Shown here piece by piece: positions 16,357-23,572 of a DNA stretch of 27,421 nt. This DNA is from Vicinamibacterales bacterium (lineage in GTDB: Bacteria; Acidobacteriota; Vicinamibacteria; Vicinamibacterales; UBA2999). Where the stretch lies: contig JAWKHS010000034.1 in NCBI GenBank assembly GCA_041394705.1, positions 1 through 27,421 on the forward strand. The letters are read 5' to 3'. How positions within the stretch are numbered: position 1 is the stretch's first letter; the number at the start of each line of letters is the position of its first letter. The position numbers were made by a program, and so were the translations under genes. Below the pieces are notes generated by a model. The model worked only from the letters and a program-made list of their open reading frames with translations. It was not told the origin of the DNA and ran no database searches.

Positions 16357-16791
16357 TCAGGACACCTTCACGTCGATGGCCTGCGGACGCGCGGCCGGCG
16401 ACTTGGGCATGTGGACCTTCAGCACGCCGTCCTTGAACTCGGCCGCGATCTTCTTGGCGTCCACGTCGACCGGCAGCGCCAGCCGGCGCTCGAACCGGCC
16501 ATAGGCGCGCTCCACGCGGTGGAAGCGCTTGTTCTTCTCTTCCTTCTCCTGCCGGCGTTCGCCGCGCACGCTCAGCATCCCGTCGAGCACTTCGACCTTC
16601 ACGTCCTCCGACTTCACCTCCGGCAGGTCGGCCTTGATCAGGAACTCGCCGTCGGTTTCCTGCACGTCCATCGCCGGCGTCCAGTCGGCGATCTCGGTGG
16701 TCTTCGCCCAGCCTTGCGGGCCGAAGAAGCGGTTCAGGCGAGCCGACACGTCCTCGAGCTCGCGAAAGGGATCCCACTGCGTCAGGTTCAT
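16357..16791 (-). CDS. Hsp20/alpha-crystallin small heat shock protein
   Basis: A 144-residue ATP-independent chaperone that holds unfolding proteins. The start MNLTQWDPFRELEDV is typical of bacterial class A Hsp20. The alpha-crystallin domain spans about 37-128, with EFLIKADLPEVKSEDVKVEV (49-68), GMLSVRGERR (71-80) and the terminal A-x-x-x-x-G-V-L motif in AAEFKDGVLKVHMPK (116-130). The C-terminal I-x-V-like anchor is IDVKV (139-143). GGAGGAGG precedes the ATG. It is divergent from the sensor kinase at 17013, and a strong palindrome sits exactly midway, 111 bases from each start. No CIRCE or ROSE-like element was seen, so control by the palindrome is more likely than by classic heat-shock signals. 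Confidence 0.95.
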   Translation of the reverse strand: MNLTQWDPFRELEDVSARLNRFFGPQGWAKTTEIADWTPAMDVQETDGEFLIKADLPEVKSEDVKVEVLDGMLSVRGERRQEKEEKNKRFHRVERAYGRFERRLALPVDVDAKKIAAEFKDGVLKVHMPKSPAARPQAIDVKVS

Positions 16792-16889
16792 GGCTCCTCC
16801 TCCGGTTCCACGGGAACCGGCCCGCGCCAGCGCGGGCCACCCCATCGTGCGGCGGCCGCCGGCCCGGGGCCATCCGGTCGGGTGGGTCT

Positions 16890-16914
16890 GGCGGTCGGGG
16901 ATTCCCCGATGCGG
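16890..16914. promoter_or_regulatory. GGGG-N3-CCCC palindrome between hsp20 and the sensor kinase
   Basis: The core TCGGGGATTCCCCGA (16895-16909, centre 16902) is a perfect palindrome around one central base, with ATGCGG on the right. It is 111 bases from both the hsp20 and kinase start codons. Candidate -10 elements are TAGAGT at 16932-16937 for the kinase (30 bases) and CACGAT at 16849-16844 for hsp20 (53 bases). No gene ends here, so this copy cannot be a terminator. Confidence 0.75.
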
Positions 16915-17012
16915 CGCCGCCCGGGCTGCGGTAGAGTGAGCCCGGTCCGGCAGCCCGCCTCGCGTGCCGTGTCCGGGCGCCTCGCGCGCCGCGCCGGACC
17001 CGGTGCCCGACC

Positions 17013-19910
17013 ATGGCCGCATCCACACCGCCTCTGGGCGGGGACCCTCACGCGGGACAGGCGCGGAGCGACCTCGCCGCCTACCAGGACTTCCTCGCGC
17101 AGTTGGGCGCCGCACTCCGCGCGCTCGGCGATCCGGACGAGGTCCTCCGCGTGGCCGCGGGCCTGCTCGGCCGTCATCTGCACGTGGCCCGCGCCTTCTA
17201 CGCCGAGATCGAGGACGGGACGTGGGCCGTCATCCGCCACGACTACGCGGACGGCGTGCCGTCGATCGCCGGTCGCCTGCCCATCCGCGGTTCCGGCGCT
17301 CTGCCCGGGCTCGGCGTCGCGGAGCCGCTGGTCGTCGCCGACGTCGCCACCGACCGGCGCCTGGACGCCGAGGCGCGCGAGGCGCTGCGGACCCGAGGTG
17401 TCGGCGCCTTCATCACGCTGCCGTTCCTGACGGAGGGCCGATCGGTGGCGGCCCTGGCCGTGCACGATGCCAGGCCGCGTTCCTGGACCCCCCACGAGGC
17501 GGCCCTGGCCCGGGAGACCGCCGATCGCACGTGGTCGGCGCTCGGTCGCGCCAGGGCCGAGGCCGCCCTCCGCGAGAGCGAGCGGCGGTTCTCGATCATG
17601 CACGACCGCGCGCCCTTCGCGGCGGCGCTCACGCGGCGCGCCGACCGCCGGATCGTCCGCGTGAACGAGGCGTTCGTGCAGCTCTTCGGGTATGCCCGCG
17701 AGGAGCTGACCGGCCGGACGTCGGTCGAGGTCGGCCTCTCGCCGCCCGAGGCGCAGACGCAGGTCGCCGACGCGCTCGATGCGGAGGGCACCGTGCGGAA
17801 CCTCGAGGTGCGCCGGCGGACCAAGGACGGCGCCGAGCTCACGGTGATGCTGTCGGTCGATGCGATCGGGAGCGGCGAGGACGGCCACCTGCTGTCGACG
17901 GTGGTCGACATCACCGACAAGAAGCGCACCGAGACGGCCCTGCGCGAGAGCGAGGCGCGCTACCGCCACCTCGTCGAGCACTCGGCCACCGGCGTGGTGG
18001 TCACCGACCTGTCCGGCGCGATCCTGGACGCCAACCCGGCGTTCGCCGGGCTCGTCGGCCGCGCGCCCGCCGATCTCCGCGGCGTCGCCCTGGCCTCGCT
18101 GATCCATTCCGAGGACCGGGACCCGCATGGCGCGCGCGTGGCCGCGTTCACGGGCGCCGAGGACGCGGCGTGCGACTGGGAGCATCGGCTGCTCGGTCGC
18201 GACGGGAAACCGGTGTGGGTGCGGATCGTGTGTCTCAAGGAGCGCGGCCCGAGCGGGCGCGTGGAGCGGATCGCGCGCTTCGTCATCGACATCAGCGAAC
18301 GCAAGCGCACCGAGCGCGAACTGCGCGCCAGCCAGCAGCAGCGCCACGATCTGGCCGAGACGCTGCACCTGCTGCTGGAGACGGCCGCGCAGGGCATCCT
18401 GTCCATCGACGAACAGGGGCGTATCGTCTCGGCGAACCGGGCGGTCGAGACGATGTTCGGCTGGCCGGAAGGCACGCTGGCCGGGCGGCCCGTGGACGCC
18501 CTGGTGCCGCAGCCGGCGCGCGCGAGCCACGCGGCGCGCCGCGAGTCGTACTGGCGCGCGCCGGAACCGCGTGCGATGGGCCGCGGCCGGGATCTCCTCG
18601 GCCAGCGCGCCGACGGCACGACCTTCCCCGTGGAGGTCAGCCTGAACTACGTCATGACCAACGGCAGCGGACGGGCTGTCGCGTTCATCACCGACATCAC
18701 GGAGCGCAAGTCGGCCGAGTCGGAGCTGGCCTCCGCGCACCGGGCGCTCCAGGCGCGCGCCGGCGAGCTCGAGCGGCAGACGGTGCAGCTCCGGCGCATG
18801 GCGGCCGAGCTGACGGTGGCCGAGCAGCGCGCGCGCGAAGCCCTGGCGCGCACGATGCACGACCACCTCCAGCAGCTGCTCTTCAGCACCAAGATCCAGT
18901 TGGATCGCCTGGAACGCCGGCTTGGCGAGCCGACGGCCGACCCGGCGCGTGACTTCGCGACCGTGCGCGGCGAGCTCGACGAGGCCATCGACGCGGCCCG
19001 TTCCCTGGCCGTCGAGATCTTCCCGCCGGTGCTGCACCGCCACGGCCTGCCGGGCGCGCTCGCGTGGCTGGCGTCATGGATGGAGGAGAAGTACCGGCTG
19101 GTCGTCCGACTCACCGCGGATGCCGCCGCCGACGTCAGCGACCGGGACGTGCGGGTGCTGGTGTTCGAGTCGGTGCGCGAACTGCTGTTCGACGTCGTCA
19201 AGCACGCCGGCGTCACGGCGGCCGCCGTCGATCTCGACATGACGCCCGACGACGAGATCCGCATCACGGTGCGGGATGAGGGCGTGGGCTTCGACCCCGA
19301 CGCGGCGTTCCGATCGGACGGCCACGGCACCGGGCTCGGTCTCGTGCGGATCCGCGAGCGCGTCTCGGCGCTCGGCGGGCGCTTCGAGGTCGACAGTGCC
19401 CCGGGCCGCGGTTCCCGCTTCCGGCTGATCGTGCCTCGCGGGGGGAACTCCACGTCGGGCGAGGCGACAGGACCGCCGCTGCGGGCGACGTCGGCCGTTC
19501 GAGGGCGCGACCGGGCGCGCGGCACGGCCGTGCGCGTGCTCCTGGTGGACGACCACGCGGTGCTGCGTCAGGGATTGCGCGAGCTGCTGCGTGAGACGCC
19601 GGGCCTCGAGGTGGTCGGCGAGGCGGGCGATGGGCTCGAGGCCATCGAGCGGGCGCGCGCGCTCAGGCCCGACGCGATCGTGATGGACGTGTCGATGCCG
19701 GGCATGGACGGCGTGGAAGCGACCCGCCGGATCCTCGCGGAGCTGCCCGACGTCCGCATCTTCGGATTCTCCACGCACGAGCGGACCCGTCGTCTGCACG
19801 CGATCGAAGAGGCCGGCGCGGCCGGGTACTTCACGAAGGGCGTGGACGCCGCGGAGCTGGTTCGCCGCCTGCTCGACGCGCGCCGACCCGGCGAGGCGTC
19901 CGACGGCTGA
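17013..19910 (+). CDS. GAF-PAS-PAS-PAS HisKA_3 sensor kinase fused to a receiver domain
   Basis: A 965-residue soluble hybrid kinase. Order: GAF-like domain (about 25-185), PAS1 (about 188-305), PAS2 (about 312-432), PAS3 (about 445-565), a coiled stretch (565-610), HisKA_3 dimerisation domain with the phosphoacceptor H616 in ARTMHDHLQQLLF, HATPase_c (about 712-808, with DEGVGFDPD and GHGTGLGLVRIRERV), and a C-terminal receiver (about 840-957) with D846/D847, phospho-Asp D892 in VMDVSMPG and K942. There is no membrane segment, so the signal is cytoplasmic; PAS or GAF domains may bind heme, flavin or small molecules, but no ligand residue is certain. The receiver resembles NarL-type receivers yet has no HTH behind it. 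It is divergent from hsp20. The ATG lacks a strong ribosome site. Confidence 0.93.
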   Translation: MAASTPPLGGDPHAGQARSDLAAYQDFLAQLGAALRALGDPDEVLRVAAGLLGRHLHVARAFYAEIEDGTWAVIRHDYADGVPSIAGRLPIRGSGALPGLGVAEPLVVADVATDRRLDAEAREALRTRGVGAFITLPFLTEGRSVAALAVHDARPRSWTPHEAALARETADRTWSALGRARAEAALRESERRFSIMHDRAPFAAALTRRADRRIVRVNEAFVQLFGYAREELTGRTSVEVGLSPPEAQTQVADALDAEGTVRNLEVRRRTKDGAELTVMLSVDAIGSGEDGHLLSTVVDITDKKRTETALRESEARYRHLVEHSATGVVVTDLSGAILDANPAFAGLVGRAPADLRGVALASLIHSEDRDPHGARVAAFTGAEDAACDWEHRLLGRDGKPVWVRIVCLKERGPSGRVERIARFVIDISERKRTERELRASQQQRHDLAETLHLLLETAAQGILSIDEQGRIVSANRAVETMFGWPEGTLAGRPVDALVPQPARASHAARRESYWRAPEPRAMGRGRDLLGQRADGTTFPVEVSLNYVMTNGSGRAVAFITDITERKSAESELASAHRALQARAGELERQTVQLRRMAAELTVAEQRAREALARTMHDHLQQLLFSTKIQLDRLERRLGEPTADPARDFATVRGELDEAIDAARSLAVEIFPPVLHRHGLPGALAWLASWMEEKYRLVVRLTADAAADVSDRDVRVLVFESVRELLFDVVKHAGVTAAAVDLDMTPDDEIRITVRDEGVGFDPDAAFRSDGHGTGLGLVRIRERVSALGGRFEVDSAPGRGSRFRLIVPRGGNSTSGEATGPPLRATSAVRGRDRARGTAVRVLLVDDHAVLRQGLRELLRETPGLEVVGEAGDGLEAIERARALRPDAIVMDVSMPGMDGVEATRRILAELPDVRIFGFSTHERTRRLHAIEEAGAAGYFTKGVDAAELVRRLLDARRPGEASDG

Positions 19911-19930
19911 GGGCGCGCCGACCCGGCTGG

Positions 19931-19955
19931 CCGCATCGGGGAGCACCCCATCCCG
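19931..19955. promoter_or_regulatory. GGGG-N3-CCCC palindrome upstream of the hydrolase-like gene
   Basis: The core ATCGGGGAGCACCCCAT (19935-19951, centre 19943) has a full CCGC left arm; the right arm is degenerate (CCCG). One core position is A instead of C. The centre is 126 bases before the gene. TACGGT (20000-20005) is a possible -10, 57 bases downstream. Confidence 0.6.
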
Positions 19956-20068
19956 TCCCGGCCGCGCCCGATGGCGTCGTCGTCCGGTGGGTCGGACACT
20001 ACGGTCAACGACTCCGACTCCGACGCCGGCCGGTGCCGTCCATCCGCCTTTTCGCGCAGGACACGGCC

Positions 20069-20815
20069 ATGAGTCATCCCCGTTCGCCGTCAGCGCACGC
20101 CTCCGGTTCGCCGGCTGCCCGCCTGCCGCTGGCTGAGGGCGGCGCGCTCGCGCCAGACCCGGTGTCCGTGCCCGCGGCCGCCACGACCCTGGCGGCCGAC
20201 CTCCGTGTGCCGGTGCGGCCGCGCGGGCTCGTCATCGTGCCGCTCGGCGGCGGCACCAGCCGCTTCGGCCGGAGGAGCCAGCGGATCGCGGCGCGCCTGG
20301 GCGGACGGCGCTTCGCCACCCTGCTGCTGGACCTGCTGACGGCGGAAGAGGAGGCCATCGACGTCTACACCGCGGAGTTCCGGTTCGACGTCGGCCGGCT
20401 CGGCCCGCGCGCGGTCGCGGCCGTGGAATGGGCGCGCCGGCAGCCCTCGCTCGCGCATCTGGCCATCGGACTCCTCGGCATGCAGGCGGCCGCTCCGGCC
20501 GCGCTGCTGGCGGCGTCTGATCGGCCGCGCGACGTCGGCGCCGTCGTCGTCGTGCCGGCCGGGCGGACGTCGTGGGTCGAGGGCGGGATTCGGGACGTCG
20601 CGGCGCCGACGCTGCTGGTCGTGCCCGATCGGCGGGCGCCCGGGTCCGGACCCGCGGCCGCTGCCGGGTGGCGCTTCCTCGGACCGCTGGACGTGGCGGT
20701 GCCGCCCGCCCGGCCGGGCGCGGCCGGCGTGCGCGAGCCGCAGGACCGTCTGGCCGATCTGGCCGCCGCGTGGTTCGAGCGTCATCTGGCGCACGCGATG
20801 GGCAGCGGGGTGTGA
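20069..20815 (+). CDS. Alpha/beta hydrolase-like protein lacking the nucleophile
   Basis: A 248-residue protein resembling the dienelactone-hydrolase-like family: RGLVIVPLGGGTSRFGRRSQ (52-71) matches the usual G-x-V-x-F-A-H-G-S-G-S-S-R-x-S-P-R-N region, LLLDLLTAEEEA (85-96) matches the typical LLxDLLTxEEE, and APTLLVV (179-185) precedes the acid region. The nucleophile elbow, normally G-A-S-T-G-A, reads LLGMQAAAPAAL (135-146), so the catalytic Ser is missing, and the oxyanion HGSGSS is changed to LGGGTS. It is probably not a working hydrolase and may bind a ligand or partner instead, which is inference. The ATG at 20069 with AGGA seven bases upstream is preferred over a GTG at 20033. It has its own palindrome upstream. 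Confidence 0.75.
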   Translation: MSHPRSPSAHASGSPAARLPLAEGGALAPDPVSVPAAATTLAADLRVPVRPRGLVIVPLGGGTSRFGRRSQRIAARLGGRRFATLLLDLLTAEEEAIDVYTAEFRFDVGRLGPRAVAAVEWARRQPSLAHLAIGLLGMQAAAPAALLAASDRPRDVGAVVVVPAGRTSWVEGGIRDVAAPTLLVVPDRRAPGSGPAAAAGWRFLGPLDVAVPPARPGAAGVREPQDRLADLAAAWFERHLAHAMGSGV

Positions 20816-20879
20816 CGCCGTAGGGAGGCGTGGCGCCAACCACCGAGGCTGACTCGCGCCATGCCCCGGCACCCGAGTG

Positions 20880-20904
20880 CCGCCTGGGGGATTCCCTCAT
20901 CGCG
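20880..20904. promoter_or_regulatory. GGGG-N3-CCCC palindrome upstream of the PDZ-UspA operon
   Basis: The core CTGGGGGATTCCCTCAT (20884-20900, centre 20892) has GGGG-ATT-CCCT and the right-hand AT. One core position is T. The centre is 102 bases before the chosen TTG start. A -10 candidate, CACGAT (20946-20951), lies 54 bases downstream, the same hexamer and nearly the same distance as on the hsp20 side at 16849. Confidence 0.6.
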
Positions 20905-20993
20905 AGGCGGGCTCGGCCGGATGGGCACGGTCCCGGCACGACGGCCACGATCGCTCCAGGAGCGCGCGCCGTCGCGGCGCCAGAGGTGATCCC

Positions 20994-21410
20994 TTGACCG
21001 ATCGGCAGGCGCGGCGCGGGTGGGTCAGAAGCAGCGCCCTGTTCGCCGTGGGGCTGACGCTGGGCACGTGGGCCAACGACCGCGGGTCCGCGCTGCGCGC
21101 GGTACCCGTCCGCGGTCGCGTGCCGCCGCCGGCCGAGTCGGTCCTCGCCGATCTCACGCCGGAGGCGGCCCGCCGGCTCGACCTGGCGCCGGGCTCGCCG
21201 GGGGCCGTGGTGCGGGCGGTGGCGCCTGGCAGCACGGTGGCCCGCGCCGCCTTGAGGGTGGACGACGTGATCCTGGAAATCGACCACCGGCCCGTGCGCG
21301 GCGCTGCGGGCGGGCGGGTGGCGTTGCAGGCGGCGTTCGGCGCCGGGCCGATGACCATGCGGGTGTGGCGGAGCGGACGGCCGCTCCTCCTCACGCTCCA
21401 GCGCCCCTGA
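20994..21410 (+). CDS. Membrane-anchored PDZ-domain protein
   Basis: A 138-residue protein with an N-terminal membrane anchor or uncleaved signal (about 12-27, SSALFAVGLTLGTWAN) and a single PDZ domain (about 52-135) facing the periplasm, with PGAVVRAVAPGSTVARAALR and VDDVILEIDHRPVRG, as in the second PDZ of HtrA/DegP proteases. There is no protease domain, so it probably binds protein C-termini or cooperates with a separate protease. The start is taken as TTG at 20994 because GAGGTGAT lies seven bases upstream and no ATG or GTG is placed better; the frame is open further upstream but crosses the palindrome. It is 57 bases before uspA on the same strand, and probably in the same operon. Confidence 0.75.
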   Translation: MTDRQARRGWVRSSALFAVGLTLGTWANDRGSALRAVPVRGRVPPPAESVLADLTPEAARRLDLAPGSPGAVVRAVAPGSTVARAALRVDDVILEIDHRPVRGAAGGRVALQAAFGAGPMTMRVWRSGRPLLLTLQRP

Positions 21411-21467
21411 CGCGGCCTCGCCGGCGGCGGCGCCGCGAGCGCCCGCCGTCGAGAAACGAGGTGAGCC

Positions 21468-22382
21468 ATGAAGGCGTTCACGCGTGTGCTCTATCCAACC
21501 GATCTGAGCGAGGCGTCGCTGGCCGCCGCGCCCTACGCCTCCGCCATCGCCAGGTGGTACGAGGGCCGGCTGACGGTGCTGCACGTCGTGCCCACCCTGG
21601 AGCCGCAGATCTTCGTGGGCGGCGGCGGCGCGCCCGCCACGGTGGTCCCACCCGTGCCGATCGACGACGTGCGGCGGGCGATGCACGCCGCGGTGCCCGC
21701 GGATCTCGTCGCGGGCCTCGACGTCGGCTTCGAGGTGCGGGACGGCGCGCCGGCCGCGGCGATCGCGGCGTTCGCGCGCCAGGACGGCGCGACGCTGATC
21801 GTCATGGGCACGCACGGCCGGAGCGGGTTCGATCGTCTCATCGGCGGGTCGATCACCGAGAAGGTGCTGCGCAGGGCGCCGTGCCCCGTGCTGACGATCC
21901 CGCCACACGCGGCCGCGCGTCCCGCGGGCGCCAGCTTCTCGCGCGTCCTGTGCGCCGTCGATTTCTCGCCGGCGTCCGAGCGGGCCATGGCGCTGGGCCT
22001 CGACCTGGCGCGGCAGTCGCAGGGCACGGCCGCCGTGGCGCACGTCATCGAGTGGCTGCCCGACGAGGAGATCCGCGCGCACGCGCACTACAACGTCGCC
22101 GAGTATCGCGCGCACGTGCAGGACGAGGCGCAGCAGCGGCTCCACGCACTGCTGGGCGACGAGTCCCGCGCGTGGTGCGAGATCGACGAGGTCGTGCGGG
22201 TGGGTCGCGCCCATCGCGAGCTGCTGCGTCTGGCCGCCGAGCGCGACTGCGATCTCATCGCCGTCGGCGCGCAGGGACACGGAGCGCTGGGACAGGCGAT
22301 CTTCGGATCCACCACGCCGCAAGTGGTGCGCGGCGCATCGTGTCCCGTGCTCGTGGTCTCGGAGACGGCCGACGTCGGCTGA
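21468..22382 (+). CDS. Tandem universal stress protein (UspA family)
   Basis: A 304-residue cytoplasmic protein made of two USP domains (about 1-146 and 155-298). Each has the ATP-binding loop G-x2-G-x9-G-S/T: GTHGRSGFDRLIGGSIT (114-130) and GAQGHGALGQAIFGSTT (267-283), and both end with CPVL. Both domains open with the typical R-V-L-x-x-x-D-x-S motif (RVLYPTDLS, RVLCAVDFS). ATP-binding tandem USPs of this size occur in the DosR regulon and restrain growth under hypoxia or starvation; a similar role here is inference. GAGGTGAG precedes the ATG. It sits between the PDZ gene and a transglycosylase gene 7 bases downstream, so it is co-transcribed. Confidence 0.95.
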   Translation: MKAFTRVLYPTDLSEASLAAAPYASAIARWYEGRLTVLHVVPTLEPQIFVGGGGAPATVVPPVPIDDVRRAMHAAVPADLVAGLDVGFEVRDGAPAAAIAAFARQDGATLIVMGTHGRSGFDRLIGGSITEKVLRRAPCPVLTIPPHAAARPAGASFSRVLCAVDFSPASERAMALGLDLARQSQGTAAVAHVIEWLPDEEIRAHAHYNVAEYRAHVQDEAQQRLHALLGDESRAWCEIDEVVRVGRAHRELLRLAAERDCDLIAVGAQGHGALGQAIFGSTTPQVVRGASCPVLVVSETADVG

Positions 22383-22389
22383 CGCGGGC

Positions 22390-23448
22390 GTGAGGGCGAG
22401 CGCCCGCCGGGGGCGATGGGTGACGCGCCGGCGTGCGGCCGCGGCCGTGGCCCTCTCCGCCGTGTGCGGGGCCGGCGTGCTGTGGCCGCGCCTGCTCGCG
22501 ACTGGCGCCCTGCCGCCGGCGCCCAATCCCGGCGACACGGCGCTCTTCGACCTGACGCCCATCGTCGTCACGGTGGAGGCCGGCGGCGAGCGGGCCGACT
22601 GGCCGACCGACGTCCACGAGCTGTTGTCGAATGTCGTGCTGTGGCGCCGCATGCACCTGGCGCAGTGGAACGGCGTGCCGGCGTCGCTCCGGCGCCGGGC
22701 GCTCACCGCGATGATGACGCGCTACCGCCGCGTCCTGACCGACCCCTGCGTGTGGGACCGGATGGACCCCGCCGCGTGGGATGCGGTCCCACAGCCCGTA
22801 CGCACGGCTGCGTATCGGCACATGGTGGCGTACTGGGCCGGCTACTACCGCGTGGGAGCCGATGCCGGACTCGCTCCGGGCCTCGTGGCCGACACGCTCG
22901 CCGCCATCGTGATGTCGGAGTCGTGGTTCGACCATCGGGCCCTGCACCGCCACCACGCCCACGGGCTGGACATCGGGCTGGCGCAGGCCTCCGACTACGC
23001 CCGGATCCGCCTGCGCGCGCTCGCGCGCGCCGGCCACGTGGACGTCGCGTTCGACGATCGCGAGTACCTGGACCCCTGGAAGGCCACGCGGTTCGTCGCG
23101 GTGTGGATGACGCAACTGCTGCGCGAGAGCGGCGGCGATCTCGATCTCGCGGTGCGCGCGTACCATCGCGGCCTGGCGCGCGCCCACGATCGGCGCGGCG
23201 ATCGCTACCTCGCCACCGTGCAGCAGCGCCTCCGGCGCTACATCCGCAATCAGGGGGCGCCGCCGGCCTGGAACGACGCCAGGCTGGCCGCGCGCGCGGT
23301 CCGCCAGCAGGCGTGGCCGTGGGTGGCCGCGCGGCGCGCGTCCACGGACTCTCACGGCGCGTCGGCACGCGTGCCGGTCGCCGACCGCGCGGGCGCCTGT
23401 CGGACGGATCCGGCCGCCGGCCGGCGTGCCGGCGGGACGGGTGAGTGA
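22390..23448 (+). CDS. Lytic transglycosylase-like (SLT fold) exported protein
   Basis: A 352-residue protein with a twin-Arg-rich N-terminus and a hydrophobic segment (about 17-38) that looks like a signal anchor, then a lysozyme-like domain (about 140-275). The region AIVMSESWFDHRAL (172-185) supplies the probable catalytic Glu177, followed by GLDIGLAQASDYAR (192-205), which replaces the usual G-x-M-Q motif, and LAVRAYHRGLARA (253-265), which matches the A-Y-N-x-G motif with H for N. Such enzymes cleave peptidoglycan glycan strands. Because the G-x-M-Q and A-Y-N-G motifs are altered, activity is not certain. The start is GTG at 22390, 7 bases after uspA; an in-frame GTG at 22420 is possible. 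The C-terminus is Ala/Arg-rich and probably disordered. Confidence 0.75.
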   Translation: MRASARRGRWVTRRRAAAAVALSAVCGAGVLWPRLLATGALPPAPNPGDTALFDLTPIVVTVEAGGERADWPTDVHELLSNVVLWRRMHLAQWNGVPASLRRRALTAMMTRYRRVLTDPCVWDRMDPAAWDAVPQPVRTAAYRHMVAYWAGYYRVGADAGLAPGLVADTLAAIVMSESWFDHRALHRHHAHGLDIGLAQASDYARIRLRALARAGHVDVAFDDREYLDPWKATRFVAVWMTQLLRESGGDLDLAVRAYHRGLARAHDRRGDRYLATVQQRLRRYIRNQGAPPAWNDARLAARAVRQQAWPWVAARRASTDSHGASARVPVADRAGACRTDPAAGRRAGGTGE

Positions 23449-23457
23449 CCGGCCGCA

Positions 23458-23482
23458 CGGCGTGGGGGAAGCCCCCATTGCG
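23458..23482. promoter_or_regulatory. GGGG-N3-CCCC palindrome upstream of the BON-UspA-ZIP operon
   Basis: The core GTGGGGGAAGCCCCCAT (23462-23478, centre 23470) is flanked on the right by TGCGG. It lies 10 bases after the transglycosylase stop and its centre is 103 bases before the BON gene. -10 candidates are TACGAT (23503-23508, 33 bases) and TAGCGT (23514-23519, 44 bases). Confidence 0.7.
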
Positions 23483-23572
23483 GACCCGCGCCCGTCAGCG
23501 GCTACGATCGGGATAGCGTCTCGCGGTCGCGCGACCTCCCCGCGCGAGAGAGCCGCGGGCGAAGGGAGGACC

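Noticed and set aside
11246..23482. The palindromes as intrinsic terminators or REP-like repeats
   Set aside because: No T-tract follows any copy, the copy at 16902 lies between divergent starts, and copies keep a fixed core but lie one per transcription unit rather than in clusters.
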